A stretch of 64,000 nt of DNA from Sulfuricurvum sp. 17-40-25 (GCA_002282015.1 NCIJ01000006.1:27162-91161), one strand, 5' to 3'; numbered from the stretch's first letter, positions 36,429-45,684 are shown. A program made the numbers and translations. Notes: generated from the letters alone by a model not told the origin.

Positions 36429-37967
36429 TTACCATAAAGCTCTTGTTTTATGAGGTCTCGGTTTTTTATCTCCACCTCTACTTTTCGCTTTGAAAAGAAT
36501 TGGTGTCCCCTCAAAGTTAAACTCATCACGCAATCGATTGGTCAAGTATCTGCGATAACTAAAATGTAACCCCTGTGGTTTGTTCATAATCAAGGCAATA
36601 CGCGGAGGACGAATATCGTACTGTGTCACAAAATAAAGGCGGATATTCATCCCATTAACACTCGGAAGCGTATGTCTGCGCAATGCCGATTGAATCACTT
36701 CATTAAGTTTTCCAGTTGAGATGCGCTGAGAATAATTTTCATTGATTTTGAGAAGCATATCAAAGATCTTATGCACACGTTGCTTACTTTGCGCCGAAAT
36801 CGTGACGATTGGAGCATAGCTCAAAAACTTAAAGCGGTCTCTCACCTCTGCAATGATCTTCTCATAATCTTCTTTAGGCGCCATATCCCATTTGTTGAGA
36901 ACAATCAAACAAGCCATACGATTTTTATCCACAAAGCCTGCAATCTTTTCATCCAAATCCATGAACGGTTCTGATGCATCCAAAACCAATAAAGCAATAT
37001 CGGCAGTTTCAAGCATCTCTTCGGTACGCATCAAGGCATATTTTTCAATCCCCAAGATTTTCCCGCGCTTTCGGATTCCGGCTGTATCGATAAAAGTGAT
37101 CTCTTTATCTTCATACTCGATCGTTTCGTCAATAGGATCAATGGTGGTTCCAGCAACCGAACTGACCACTGAACGATCTTCTTTTAGAAGTGCATTAAGC
37201 AGTGAGCTTTTTCCAACATTGACACGACCGATAATAGCTACTTTCATTTTTTGAGTATCTGCGGGAGCATATTCTTTGATAATCCCACGATACGCTTCTT
37301 CCATCGCCGCAATATCGTCAATATCAATATCCCCATCAGAATCTTCATTATCGTCGTCTAGTTCATCTTCGTCTTCATCATCAAAAGCTTCATCTTCATC
37401 ATATCCGCTAATTACGGCATCAAAACCATCCATCTCATCATCGTCTTGCTCACTATCTTCAACAGGTTTTACGATAGACGATTCAGGAAGCTCAGAAGCT
37501 ACCCAATTGAGTAAAGCCAAAATCGAACGATTGTGGGCAACCGAGATACCGAAGATTCGATTGGTCCCAAATTCATAATATTCCCATAGCTTTTCTTGCA
37601 TTTTGTCATTGTCAATCTTGTTGACAACCAAGGCAATGGATTTTCCCATCGCTTCTAGCTCATAAAAAAGCTTTTTATCATCTTCTTCTGGCAAACTTTT
37701 ACCGTCAACCATAAACAAAATGATGTCTGCTTTGTGCGCAGCTTCCAGTGATTTTTCTTTGATTCGATCAAAAAGTTCACACCCTTCATCCAATCCGCCG
37801 GTATCTAAAATCTCAACTTCTTTATCCACTACAACAGCAATGCGTTTTTTTACATCACGCGTTGTACCTGCGATTTCAGATGTGATTGCATCTCGCTGCT
37901 TTAAGAGACGATTAAAGAGAGAACTTTTGCCGACATTTGGACGGCCGATTATGGCTAATTTTTTCAA
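36429..37967 (-). CDS. der: Ribosome-assembly GTPase Der with long acidic linker
   Basis: Der (EngA) has two GTPase domains and helps assemble the 50S subunit. The G1 motifs are GRPNVGKS (8-15) and GRVNVGKS (247-254), with DTGG, NKID, DTAG and NKWD also present, and a KH-like C-terminal domain. At 512 residues it is longer than usual (about 440-460): residues about 169-226 between the two G domains are strongly acidic, rich in Asp and Glu. The linker is in frame and not obviously repeated, so it is likely a real expansion. Transcribed alone on the minus strand. Confidence 0.95.
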   Translation of the reverse strand: MKKLAIIGRPNVGKSSLFNRLLKQRDAITSEIAGTTRDVKKRIAVVVDKEVEILDTGGLDEGCELFDRIKEKSLEAAHKADIILFMVDGKSLPEEDDKKLFYELEAMGKSIALVVNKIDNDKMQEKLWEYYEFGTNRIFGISVAHNRSILALLNWVASELPESSIVKPVEDSEQDDDEMDGFDAVISGYDEDEAFDDEDEDELDDDNEDSDGDIDIDDIAAMEEAYRGIIKEYAPADTQKMKVAIIGRVNVGKSSLLNALLKEDRSVVSSVAGTTIDPIDETIEYEDKEITFIDTAGIRKRGKILGIEKYALMRTEEMLETADIALLVLDASEPFMDLDEKIAGFVDKNRMACLIVLNKWDMAPKEDYEKIIAEVRDRFKFLSYAPIVTISAQSKQRVHKIFDMLLKINENYSQRISTGKLNEVIQSALRRHTLPSVNGMNIRLYFVTQYDIRPPRIALIMNKPQGLHFSYRRYLTNRLRDEFNFEGTPILFKAKSRGGDKKPRPHKTRALW

Positions 37968-38018
37968 TTAAACCCTTTTATTAATAAGTGCTTAATTATA
38001 GCATAGGTGGGCTTATGT

Positions 38019-38024
38019 TATGAT
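38019..38024 (+). promoter_or_regulatory. -10-like box just before the phosphoribosyltransferase start
   Basis: TATGAT followed by 6 bp and the ATG at 38031. No ribosome-binding site is visible at that ATG. Weak on its own; it becomes interesting with the other three cases described in the findings. Confidence 0.3.
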
Positions 38025-38030
38025 TGTTAT

Positions 38031-38486
38031 ATGATTTACTACAGTTATGACCGTTTTAAAATGGATGTGCAAACTCTAACCCATGAGTGTTCTAGCTTTG
38101 AAGCCGATACTATTTTAGCAATCGCGCGAGGAGGTATGACAGTTGGTCATGCACTCTCTATGTCTCTAAATATCCGTAATCTTCAATCGATACGTTGTGA
38201 AAGCTACGATGATGTCACACAGCGCAATACCGTATCCATACTTGGAGAATGCGACTTTTCCAACTCCAAACGTGTCCTTATCGTTGACGATATAGTCGAT
38301 AGCGGAAAAACCTTGTACGCCTTGATCCCCATTTTGCAAGAACGTTACCCAAGCATCATTTTTTCAACTGCTGCTATTTTTACTAAACCCACTGCATTAA
38401 TACAACCTGACGTTTCATTACACGAAGCTTTGGAGTGGATCGATTTCTTTTGGGAAAGAGATTTTTTAAAATCCGATTCGCTATAA
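38031..38486 (+). CDS. Phosphoribosyltransferase family protein
   Basis: About 151 residues of the type I PRTase fold. The PRPP-binding motif is VLIVDDIVDSGKTL, and AIARGGMTVGHALSM provides the pyrophosphate loop, close to xanthine/guanine phosphoribosyltransferases. The substrate is unproven. A GTG at 38007 would add eight odd residues (GLCYDCY); the ATG at 38031 begins MIYYSYDRF like related proteins, so I use it. metK follows downstream with its own promoter. Confidence 0.8.
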   Translation: MIYYSYDRFKMDVQTLTHECSSFEADTILAIARGGMTVGHALSMSLNIRNLQSIRCESYDDVTQRNTVSILGECDFSNSKRVLIVDDIVDSGKTLYALIPILQERYPSIIFSTAAIFTKPTALIQPDVSLHEALEWIDFFWERDFLKSDSL

Positions 38487-38487
38487 T
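38482..38487 (+). promoter_or_regulatory. -10 box of metK
   Basis: TATAAT overlapping the stop codon of the phosphoribosyltransferase gene, 48 bp before the metK ATG. No SAM riboswitch structure is seen in the short leader. Confidence 0.5.
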
Positions 38488-38535
38488 CCGCTAACTACAC
38501 ATTATTTCTAGTATTAAATACAACAAAGGGTCATT

Positions 38536-39693
38536 ATGCCAAAAGACTATATTTTCACCTCCGAATCCGTAACAGAAGGGCATCCGGACAAAATGGCCGA
38601 TCAGATCAGTGACGCTATTTTAGATTATATTATTGAACATGATACTCAGGCACGCGTGGCATGTGAGACATTGGTCTCTAATGGATTTTGCGTGATCGCC
38701 GGTGAGCTTAAAACAACGGCGTATGCTCCAATGCAAGAAATCGCACGCCAAGTCATTCGTGAGATCGGCTATACCGATGCAACCTATGGATTTGATTATC
38801 GCGCTGCTGCGGTACTCAATGGAATCGGAGAGCAATCCCCTGACATCAACCAAGGTGTTGACCAAGCAGATGGAGAAATCGGAGCCGGGGATCAGGGACT
38901 CATGTTTGGCTACGCGTGTCGTGAAACCGAAGTCTTAATGCCCTTGCCGATCCATCTTTCCCATCGCCTTGCTGAACGTTTAGCACAAGTGCGTAAAGAA
39001 GGGATCATCCCATATCTGCGTCCTGATGGCAAAACCCAAGTCAGTATCCGTTATGTGGATGACAAACCCGTAAGCGTTGAAACTGTCGTTGTTTCCACAC
39101 AACATGCCCCTGAAGTAAGCCAAGAAAAATTACATGCAGATGTTATAAAAGAGGTCATTGAATACGTCATACCTCGTGATCTTATGAGCCCCAATATCGT
39201 TTATCATATCAATCCTACCGGTAAATTTGTAATCGGTGGACCACAAGGGGATGCGGGACTCACAGGACGAAAGATAATTGTTGATACCTACGGTGGAGCA
39301 TGTCCACATGGTGGTGGAGCATTCAGCGGAAAAGACCCTACAAAAGTAGACCGTTCTGCCGCCTATGCCGCTCGTCATGTCGCTAAAAACTTGGTAGCAG
39401 CAGGTGCATGCGATCGTGCAACCATCCAAGTTTCCTATGCAATTGGTGTTGTACAACCCATTTCAATCATGGTAAACACTCATGGAACAGCTGTGGTTGC
39501 AGAAGAAAAAATTGAAGCATGTGTCAGAGAGCTTTTTGATCTGACGCCAAAAGGGATTATTGAATCCCTGAATCTCTTACGCCCAATCTATCGTAAAACA
39601 GCGGCTTACGGGCATTTTGGACGTGAACTTCCAGAATTTACATGGGAAAAAACCGATAAAGCAGATGCTATACGTACCTATCTTGGACTCTAA
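38536..39693 (+). CDS. metK: S-adenosylmethionine synthetase
   Basis: Makes SAM from methionine and ATP. Motifs [20 protein letters not shown] (residues about 4-23), [12 protein letters not shown] and the phosphate loop [19 protein letters not shown] (in part) are intact, at a standard 385 residues. An AAAGGG site lies before the ATG. The 159 bp after it to the ferredoxin gene hold a promoter and no gene. Confidence 0.98.
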   Translation: MPKDYIFTSESVTEGHPDKMADQISDAILDYIIEHDTQARVACETLVSNGFCVIAGELKTTAYAPMQEIARQVIREIGYTDATYGFDYRAAAVLNGIGEQSPDINQGVDQADGEIGAGDQGLMFGYACRETEVLMPLPIHLSHRLAERLAQVRKEGIIPYLRPDGKTQVSIRYVDDKPVSVETVVVSTQHAPEVSQEKLHADVIKEVIEYVIPRDLMSPNIVYHINPTGKFVIGGPQGDAGLTGRKIIVDTYGGACPHGGGAFSGKDPTKVDRSAAYAARHVAKNLVAAGACDRATIQVSYAIGVVQPISIMVNTHGTAVVAEEKIEACVRELFDLTPKGIIESLNLLRPIYRKTAAYGHFGRELPEFTWEKTDKADAIRTYLGL

Positions 39694-39813
39694 AACTTCA
39701 ACACGATACCCTTTACAAGGGAGTCGCTATTAAAAAGATGATCACTTCGTAACAGCTGCCTTATAAATACAATCAAGAACTCCATATTTTAGGTATTTTT
39801 AAAATTCTTTTGC

Positions 39814-39819
39814 TATAGT
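39814..39819 (+). promoter_or_regulatory. -10-like box of the ferredoxin gene
   Basis: TATAGT, 33 bp before the ATG, in an AT-rich stretch; an AAGGAG ribosome site follows. Confidence 0.45.
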
Positions 39820-39852
39820 TACCCATATTTTAAATTATCTAAGGAGAATTCA

Positions 39853-40137
39853 ATGTCAGTTGTAATTAATGATACTTGTATTAACTGTGGTGCTTGTATC
39901 GATGAGTGTCCTGTAGAAGCGATCGTAGACGAGGACGATAACCCAACGGGTGATGATATTTATTACGTTTATGGTGATAAATGTGTCGAGTGTGTAGGTC
40001 ACCACGATGCTCCAGCATGTGCGACTGCATGTCCAACAGAGGGTTGTATCACATGGGATGAGATTGGCGAAAGTCCAGCACACCGTGATGATATCACTGG
40101 TGACATGCGTTCAAATAAAGCGAACGTCGTCGATTAA
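39853..40137 (+). CDS. 2[4Fe-4S] ferredoxin, Allochromatium type
   Basis: A 94-residue low-potential ferredoxin. The first cluster motif is CINCGACIDECP; the second has an insertion between its cysteines, CVECVGHHDAPACATACP, as in the Alvin-type ferredoxins with an extended loop and C-terminal tail. It likely donates electrons to cytoplasmic reductases, for instance in the reductive TCA cycle used by autotrophic Campylobacterota; the partner is inferred. Single gene with its own promoter and a strong terminator. Confidence 0.93.
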   Translation: MSVVINDTCINCGACIDECPVEAIVDEDDNPTGDDIYYVYGDKCVECVGHHDAPACATACPTEGCITWDEIGESPAHRDDITGDMRSNKANVVD

Positions 40138-40170
40138 TTTAGAGGGCTTTGCCCTTTAAATTTTCTTTCC
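40137..40170 (+). terminator. Intrinsic terminator of the ferredoxin gene
   Basis: An 11-bp stem, ATTTAGAGGGC with GCCCTTTAAAT (one G-T pair) around a TTT loop, followed by TTTCTTT. It begins at the last base of the stop codon. Confidence 0.85.
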
Positions 40171-40216
40171 AACTCTTTCCTCTTTATCTTTAATCTTTTT
40201 CAAATTATTATTTCGC

Positions 40217-40222
40217 TATAAT
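40217..40222 (+). promoter_or_regulatory. -10 box of the ndk-fabH operon
   Basis: TATAAT 34 bp before the ndk ATG, downstream of the ferredoxin terminator. It is the only evident promoter for the plus-strand run ndk, yceD, rpmF, plsX, fabH. Confidence 0.6.
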
Positions 40223-40256
40223 CCCGCTCTATTATTCACATAAAACAGGAGCATTG

Positions 40257-40670
40257 ATGGAACAAACATTATCAATCATCAAGCCAGACGCCGTTGCAAA
40301 AGGTGTTATTGGAAAAATTTTGGATCGTTTTGAGACTGATGGTCTTAAAATCGCAGCTACCAAAAAAGTTCAGCTTAGCCGTCAAGACGCCGAAGCATTT
40401 TACGCAGTACACTCTGCTCGTCCATTTTTCAACGACCTTGTTGATTTCATGGTAAGCGGTCCTGTTGTTATCACAGTTCTTGAGGGCGAAAACGCTGTTA
40501 TCAGAAATCGTGATTTGATGGGTGCAACTAACCCTAAAGAAGCAGAAGCTGGTACTATACGTGCTGATTTCGCTGAAAATATCGATGCAAATGCAGTTCA
40601 CGGTAGTGACTCTGTTGAAAATGCAAAGAATGAAATCGCATTTTTCTTTTCAGGTCGCGAGATCTCTTAA
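40257..40670 (+). CDS. ndk: Nucleoside diphosphate kinase
   Basis: Exchanges the terminal phosphate between NTPs and NDPs through a phosphohistidine. 137 residues, beginning [16 protein letters not shown]; the active-site histidine is in [12 protein letters not shown] near residue 117. A TTG one codon earlier is in frame, but the AGGAG site is spaced correctly only for the ATG. The YceD gene starts directly after the stop. Confidence 0.97.
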   Translation: MEQTLSIIKPDAVAKGVIGKILDRFETDGLKIAATKKVQLSRQDAEAFYAVHSARPFFNDLVDFMVSGPVVITVLEGENAVIRNRDLMGATNPKEAEAGTIRADFAENIDANAVHGSDSVENAKNEIAFFFSGREIS

Positions 40671-41045
40671 ATGAATACGATTGTGTTTAAGCACTTGGAT
40701 TCAGTGCCTATGGCATTTGAAGCAAGACATGAGCAAGCATTATTTTTAGGAACAATTGTTCATAAAAAGCATAATATTGCTCAATTAAACGGTACAATAA
40801 CGGGAAGTATTTTTATTTCTTGTGATATCTGCGCTGAGACTTTTGAAAACACTTTGAATGAAGAAGTTTCATTTTATCTTGCAGATGGAGACGTTCACGA
40901 GAATGATCGTGAACTGGAGATTGTAGAAATTGATAACTCAATAATCAATTTAGATGAGCTTTTCGATTCTGAACTCGAATTGATCAAGAGTGACTATTTT
41001 TGTTGCTCAGATTGTGAGGGAAAAACACTAGAACAAGAGTTCTAA
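40671..41045 (+). CDS. YceD/DUF177 family protein
   Basis: A 124-residue protein of the DUF177 (YceD) family, found upstream of rpmF in most bacteria and linked to 23S rRNA/ribosome biogenesis. It has a CDIC pair in the middle and CCSDCEG near the end, probably binding zinc, and an acidic central region. It begins at the base after the ndk stop; 100 bp with no visible feature follow before rpmF. Confidence 0.83.
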   Translation: MNTIVFKHLDSVPMAFEARHEQALFLGTIVHKKHNIAQLNGTITGSIFISCDICAETFENTLNEEVSFYLADGDVHENDRELEIVEIDNSIINLDELFDSELELIKSDYFCCSDCEGKTLEQEF

Positions 41046-41145
41046 TGTAACGATTGGGCTTCCTGACGAAGGAAACCTAGTGTTAACGTAGCTATAGGGA
41101 TGTATTCTTATAGCGTTTAAATTTAAAATAGAAAGGACTATAACG

Positions 41146-41295
41146 ATGGCAGTACCTAAAAGAAGAGTGAGTCACACTCGCGCAGCGAAACGTAGAACTC
41201 ACTATAAAATTTCACTTGCTCGTCCTGTAAAAGACAAAGACGGCACGTATAAATTGTCTCACTTTGTCAACCCGACTACTGGTGAGTATAAATAA
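41146..41295 (+). CDS. rpmF: 50S ribosomal protein L32
   Basis: A 49-residue basic protein that starts [20 protein letters not shown] and ends VNPTTGEYK, a clear L32. It is the form without the zinc-binding CxxC pairs. A GAAAGGA ribosome site lies before the ATG. It sits in the usual yceD-rpmF-plsX-fabH order, tying ribosome and lipid synthesis together. Confidence 0.96.
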   Translation: MAVPKRRVSHTRAAKRRTHYKISLARPVKDKDGTYKLSHFVNPTTGEYK

Positions 41296-41298
41296 TCG

Positions 41299-42288
41299 AT
41301 GATCAAGATTGCTATTGATGCAATGGGTGGGGACTATGGTCCCGAACCAATTGTAAAAGGAACACTAGAAGCTTTAAAGGCAAAAGAGTTCGAAGCAATT
41401 CTCATTGGTAAAAAAGATGAGATTTTAGCTTTGTTACCCAAGGGCTATAAAGGTAAGATTTCGATTGTAGAAGCAAACGATGTAATCAACATGGGCGATG
41501 CTGCTACCGACGCGCTAAAGCGTAAAGACAGCTCGATCTATGTAGCGATGGAGCTCGTGCGTAATGGTGAGGCAAACGGTGTCGTCAGTGCGGGACACAG
41601 TGGTGCTACGATGAGTCTCGCAACATTGCGACTTGGCCGTTTAAAGCACGTACTACGTCCAGCGTTAGTCACTCTAATGCCCACTAAAAATGGTAAGCGC
41701 AGTCTATTGATGGATGCAGGTGCCAATGTTGATTGTAAACCGGAGCATCTGTTCCAATTTGCCATCATGGGTCATTGTTATGCAAAAGACATGATGAAAA
41801 TCGTAGAACCTCGGGTTGGTCTTCTTGCAAATGGCGAAGAAGACTCAAAAGGGAATGAAGTCACCAAAGAAACCTTCGCCTTACTAAAAGGTACAGAAGG
41901 TTTTATGGGCAATGTTGAAGGTAATAATATTTTCGATTCTACCTGTGACGTTATCGTATGTGATGGCTTTATCGGTAATTTGGTTCTAAAAGCATCTGAG
42001 GGCGTTGCTACGACTATCAGCTTTTTTATAAAACAATTTATACGTAAATCGCCATTTGCTATTACCGGGGCTCTTTTAATGCGCAAAGTCTTTGCTCGTT
42101 TGAAAAAAGAGATTGACTATGCAGAAATAGGTGGTGCTCCTTTAGTAGGTATAAAAGGTTGTGCAATTATAGGTCATGGGAAAAGTAATCCAAAGGCCAT
42201 TAAAAATGCCATTTTTCAAGCAATAAATTATGTTAATACAGGCGTCAATGAACATATTGAAGCACGCTTAGAAGCTCTAAATAAGTAA
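41299..42288 (+). CDS. plsX: Phosphate acyltransferase PlsX
   Basis: Converts acyl-ACP to acyl phosphate for phospholipid synthesis. 329 residues, beginning [21 protein letters not shown] with the family motif [21 protein letters not shown] and [14 protein letters not shown] are further conserved blocks. It starts 3 bp after the rpmF stop; fabH follows after 26 bp. Confidence 0.97.
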   Translation: MIKIAIDAMGGDYGPEPIVKGTLEALKAKEFEAILIGKKDEILALLPKGYKGKISIVEANDVINMGDAATDALKRKDSSIYVAMELVRNGEANGVVSAGHSGATMSLATLRLGRLKHVLRPALVTLMPTKNGKRSLLMDAGANVDCKPEHLFQFAIMGHCYAKDMMKIVEPRVGLLANGEEDSKGNEVTKETFALLKGTEGFMGNVEGNNIFDSTCDVIVCDGFIGNLVLKASEGVATTISFFIKQFIRKSPFAITGALLMRKVFARLKKEIDYAEIGGAPLVGIKGCAIIGHGKSNPKAIKNAIFQAINYVNTGVNEHIEARLEALNK

Positions 42289-42314
42289 TATTTACCATTC
42301 GCAAAAGGCCAATT

Positions 42315-43316
42315 ATGTACGCTGCGCTTAGTTCTATCGGAGCTTATGTTCCATCTAAAATTTTAACCAATACCGATCTTGAAACACTTGTTGATACCAC
42401 CGATGAGTGGATCTTTAAACGAACCGGAATCAAAGAACGCCATATTGCAGCCAAAGATGAGACTACCAGTGATATGGGAACCAGGGCTGCGGAGTTAGCT
42501 ATTGAGCGCTCAGGATTACAAAAATCACAAATAGATTTGATTGTCTGCGCTACTATTTCACCTGATTATTTTTGCATGCCCTCCACTGCGACTGTTATTG
42601 CCACAAAACTGGGGCTCGAAAAAGTAACCGCTTTTGATATATCTGCTGCATGTACAGGTTTTGTCTATGCTCTTAGTATTGCAAAGGCGTTTATAGAATC
42701 CGGTATGAAAAAAAATGTCCTTATCATCGGTGCTGAAAAACTAAGTGCCATTACAGACTATACCGATCGAGGTACGTGTATATTGTTCGGGGATGGTGCT
42801 GGTGCTGCTATTATAAGCGCTACAGATGATAAAACTAAAGCCATTATTGATATCCACACAGGATCCGATGGCAGTTTTGCCGATCTTCTGATGACACCCA
42901 ATGGTGGAAGTGGATCCGCGCACGATGAACTTGATCGTGAAGCCGCTAGCTGCTTCATGAAGATGAAGGGCAATGAAACCTTTAAAGTAGCCGTTAGAAC
43001 CCTCACTAATGACGTTGTTGCTATTTTAAAAGAAAATGACATTCAAGCTTCAGCCATTAAACACTTTGTTCCGCATCAAGCTAACTACCGTATTATTAAA
43101 GCGGTAGGAGATGCCCTAGAACTCAAAGACGAACAAGTCGTATTGACGGTTGAAAAATACGGAAACACTTCTGGAGCATCAATTCCTATGGCCATCAATG
43201 ATATCTATGAATCAGGCCGCTTGCAAGAGGGAGACATGATGCTTCTGGATGCTTTTGGCGGTGGATTGACTTGGGGAAGTGCTATTGTCCCATTTGCAGG
43301 TAAAGCTCACCACTAA
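42315..43316 (+). CDS. fabH: 3-oxoacyl-ACP synthase III
   Basis: Starts fatty-acid synthesis by condensing acetyl-CoA with malonyl-ACP. 333 residues, with catalytic Cys113 in [12 protein letters not shown], the histidine in [10 protein letters not shown] and the asparagine in [10 protein letters not shown]. The C-terminal [11 protein letters not shown] block is typical. AAAAGG lies upstream of the ATG. Last gene of the ndk-fabH run; the HIT gene 41 bp later may be read through. Confidence 0.97.
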   Translation: MYAALSSIGAYVPSKILTNTDLETLVDTTDEWIFKRTGIKERHIAAKDETTSDMGTRAAELAIERSGLQKSQIDLIVCATISPDYFCMPSTATVIATKLGLEKVTAFDISAACTGFVYALSIAKAFIESGMKKNVLIIGAEKLSAITDYTDRGTCILFGDGAGAAIISATDDKTKAIIDIHTGSDGSFADLLMTPNGGSGSAHDELDREAASCFMKMKGNETFKVAVRTLTNDVVAILKENDIQASAIKHFVPHQANYRIIKAVGDALELKDEQVVLTVEKYGNTSGASIPMAINDIYESGRLQEGDMMLLDAFGGGLTWGSAIVPFAGKAHH

Positions 43317-43357
43317 ACAACTCTCGCTACAATAGCAGATCTTTTAAAAGGTCTACT

Positions 43358-43735
43358 ATGATTTACAGCAATCCTCTTATATACATTGAAATTCACGACA
43401 GTGAAATCCCTTGGCTAAAAATATTTACCCATGAACATCGTAAAGAATTTTCAGCGTGTTCACGCGAAGAACGTATGATGATTTTTGAGGCACTGGATCT
43501 CATCGAAAAAGAGATGCTTGCCTATTTTAAACCTGAAAAAATAAACATAGCCTCTTTTGGAAACATGTTACCGCTTGTCCATTGGCATATAATGGCACGA
43601 TATTTAAATGACAGTTATTTTCCAGAACCGATGTGGGGGGCTAAACAAAGAGAAGGTGAGGTAAAGAGGACTCCAATGGAGCCCTTTATTGAGAATCTAA
43701 AAGCGGTATTAGCTTCTAGGCTTGCTGCTAGCTGA
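43358..43735 (+). CDS. HIT-family protein
   Basis: A 125-residue protein whose core LPLVHWHIMARY matches the histidine-triad region, with His75 and His77 but Met at the third histidine position. Other parts (FSACSREERMMIFEALDLIEKEM) fit the preceding HIT helix. Such variants are common among bacterial HIT proteins, and the second-last histidine is the nucleophile in the family. The substrate, perhaps a dinucleotide polyphosphate, is unknown. The 3' end overlaps the DEAD-box helicase gene by 27 bp tail to tail. Confidence 0.72.
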   Translation: MIYSNPLIYIEIHDSEIPWLKIFTHEHRKEFSACSREERMMIFEALDLIEKEMLAYFKPEKINIASFGNMLPLVHWHIMARYLNDSYFPEPMWGAKQREGEVKRTPMEPFIENLKAVLASRLAAS

Positions 43736-45334
43736 ACGGTTTTGACCGCTAAAGCTACGTGAACGGTCGCCACGCTCGCCACCGCTACGATCTCCACCGC
43801 CAGCATTACGATCGTTGTTACCACGGTAACCACCGCCACTGCCGCCACGATCTCCGCCACCAGCATTGCGATCATTATTACCACGGTATCCGCCGCCACC
43901 GCTACGGTTACCACGATATCCACCACCACGGTTATTGCCGCCACGGTCATGACTGTTTGCAAGGTTATGAAGAATTTTCTCCATACGTTCTGCAGAAATA
44001 CCAATCTGATTTGGTCCTTGAACTGTATTACGCTCCATAAGTAAAGAGATTAACTTATACGCGATTTGCTCTTGATCAAATTCTTCTTTAAGGGCATCCA
44101 ATACTTTATGAGCGATATCATTCACATGCTGTTTTTCGATTTCTGCAAGTAAACGATTGATGTGTGATTCTTTAACATCAAGTTTACTTGGAATATAGGC
44201 ATGCTCCATAGTCGTTCCGACTTTGGATTTAATACGCTGTAGTTCTTTAAACTCAATTGGTGTTACCAAAGTAATCGCAACCCCTTTTTTACCTGCACGT
44301 CCTGTACGTCCGATTCGGTGTACATAACTCTCAGAATCAAAAGGAATATGATAATTAAATACGTGAGTAATATCATCAATATGCAATCCACGTGCCGCAA
44401 CGTCTGTTGCGATCAATACATCAAATGCATCAGATTTAACACCCTTGATAACGCTCTCACGTTGACGCTGCTCCATGTCTCCATGAAGTCCTTTAGCAGA
44501 GTAACCCGCTGCTGAAAGAACATTTGAAAGACGATCAACCTCTTTTTTCGTACGACAAAATACTACTGTCTTCTTCGCATCTTCAGCGTCCATCAAACGG
44601 ATGATTGCATCATCACGCTCTGATTCTTCAATAACGTAGTACTGTTGTGTAATATCCGTATTCGTAGTCTCTTCTCTCGTGATAGAAGCAAAGAATGGAT
44701 CAACTAAGATACGCTCAGCCAATTTTTTGATTGGCATTGGCATAGTTGCTGAAAAGAGCAATGTTTGACGCTCTGTTGGAAGATAACTGAAGATTTCATT
44801 GATATCATCCAAGAATCCCATATCTAACATCTCATCCGCTTCATCCAAAATAACCGTTGATGGAGCAAATCCCTTGAGCATGTTACGGCTAAGCATATCC
44901 AATAAACGTCCTGGTGTTGCGATGATAACCTGTGCTCCACGCTCAATCATATCGATTTGACGGTTGTATGATGTACCACCATAAATAGTCACTGTACGAA
45001 CACCTAAGTGCTTACCATATTTAAAAATTTCGTCACTGACTTGGTTTGCAAGCTCACGCGTTGGTGTAACGATAAGAACTTCAATCCCACCTTTTAAATG
45101 CATTTTATTCAATGCTGGTAGTCCAAATGCTGCTGTTTTACCTGTACCTGTATGCGCTTGACCTACTACGTCACGACCTTGCATAATAACTGGGATAACC
45201 ATTGACTGGATAGGACTTGGAACGGTGAAACCAGCATGGGTAATGCTTTGCATAATCTCGCTGCGAAGACCAAAATCCGCAAATGTTCCTACAACTGCTT
45301 CTTCTTCTTTTACGTGTATTTCGTTGTTACTCAT
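43709..45334 (-). CDS. DEAD-box RNA helicase with RGG-rich tail
   Basis: A 541-residue ATP-dependent RNA helicase of the RhlE/CsdA group. Motif I AHTGTGKT (60-67), DEAD (164-167), SAT (195-197) and HRIGRTGRAG are intact. From about residue 468 the tail is rich in Arg, Gly, Asn and Asp (GGYRGNNDRNAGGGDR occurs twice), a low-complexity RNA-binding region. Likely roles are cold adaptation, ribosome assembly or mRNA decay. It has a leader of about 230 nt with a terminator-like hairpin, so it may be regulated by attenuation. Confidence 0.93.
   Translation of the reverse strand: MSNNEIHVKEEEAVVGTFADFGLRSEIMQSITHAGFTVPSPIQSMVIPVIMQGRDVVGQAHTGTGKTAAFGLPALNKMHLKGGIEVLIVTPTRELANQVSDEIFKYGKHLGVRTVTIYGGTSYNRQIDMIERGAQVIIATPGRLLDMLSRNMLKGFAPSTVILDEADEMLDMGFLDDINEIFSYLPTERQTLLFSATMPMPIKKLAERILVDPFFASITREETTNTDITQQYYVIEESERDDAIIRLMDAEDAKKTVVFCRTKKEVDRLSNVLSAAGYSAKGLHGDMEQRQRESVIKGVKSDAFDVLIATDVAARGLHIDDITHVFNYHIPFDSESYVHRIGRTGRAGKKGVAITLVTPIEFKELQRIKSKVGTTMEHAYIPSKLDVKESHINRLLAEIEKQHVNDIAHKVLDALKEEFDQEQIAYKLISLLMERNTVQGPNQIGISAERMEKILHNLANSHDRGGNNRGGGYRGNRSGGGGYRGNNDRNAGGGDRGGSGGGYRGNNDRNAGGGDRSGGERGDRSRSFSGQNRSASSKPRS
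43787..43900 (-). repeat. Tandem repeat encoding the helicase RGG tail
   Basis: Two 54-bp units (43787-43840 and 43847-43900) at a 60-bp period, differing mainly at third codon positions, with a third partial copy beyond. They encode GGYRGNNDRNAGGGDR repeats, so copy number could change without frameshift. Confidence 0.8.
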
Positions 45335-45368
45335 ATTTTACCTTTAATTAATACGCCACGCCAGCAAT

Positions 45369-45405
45369 AAAAAGAAACTCCGCATTCCCATATGGAATGG
45401 TTTCT
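45369..45405 (-). terminator. Terminator-like hairpin in the helicase leader
   Basis: On the minus strand AGAAAC-CATTCC, a short loop, then GGAATG, a 4-base bulge and GTTTCT, followed by TTTTT. It is a terminator-like structure only about 35 bp before the helicase start codon, in the leader rather than after a gene. It could act as an attenuator. Confidence 0.6.
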
Positions 45406-45474
45406 AAAAAGCCCATGTTGCTACGCTCTGCTGCTGTGACGCTGTATCTTGACCCTCTAGTGGGCAGAAAATTT

Positions 45475-45504
45475 TCAAAGATCATTACTAAAGATCTCTA
45501 CCAT
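45475..45504 (-). other. Possible 9-codon leader peptide before the helicase
   Basis: ATG at 45504 reads MVEIFSNDL then TGA. An AAAGG lies 8 bp upstream. It precedes the leader hairpin. A short ORF of this size easily occurs by chance, so support is weak. Confidence 0.25.
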
Positions 45505-45569
45505 GGAAGGTACCTTTGTAAAACTTCATTCAATTAAAGACTTACGAAGGTACCCAAAAATTTGGCGAA

Positions 45570-45575
45570 TTATAC
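45570..45575 (-). promoter_or_regulatory. -10 box of the helicase promoter
   Basis: TATAAT on the minus strand, which predicts a leader of about 230 nt before the ATG at 45334. The leader (45335-45563) also holds two direct copies of GGTACCTTC (45506-45514 and 45547-45555). Confidence 0.5.
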
Positions 45576-45612
45576 CCACATTAAGCACAAGTTTCCCTGA
45601 TAAGGCTTCAAT

Positions 45613-45638
45613 ACTAAAAGTTAAAGTTAACTTTTAGT
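45613..45638 (+). promoter_or_regulatory. Perfect palindrome between divergent promoters
   Basis: ACTAAAAGTTAA (45613-45624), AG, TTAACTTTTAGT (45627-45638): a perfect 12-bp inverted repeat with a 2-bp spacer. It lies between the helicase -10 box and the promoter region of the small gene at 45718, about 60-70 bp upstream of each predicted start. No gene ends here, so an operator is likelier than a terminator. Confidence 0.6.
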
Positions 45639-45684
45639 TTCTATTCGCTTATATTTTGGTGTTTTTTTTTAATTGTTGAATCAC

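Noticed and set aside
37276..37578. Serine-rich open frame on the plus strand
   Set aside because: It is the complement of the Asp/Glu-rich linker of der and has no ribosome site; an antisense shadow.
38487..38535. SAM riboswitch ahead of metK
   Set aside because: The leader is about 45 nt, without long stems or known SAM-riboswitch motifs.
39709..39721. Hairpin CCCTT-TAC-AAGGG after metK
   Set aside because: Only five base pairs with a three-base loop and no following T run, so it is too weak to call a terminator.
43741..43940. CRISPR-like array from regularly spaced repeats
   Set aside because: The repeats code for the Arg/Gly-rich tail of the helicase and have no unique spacers.
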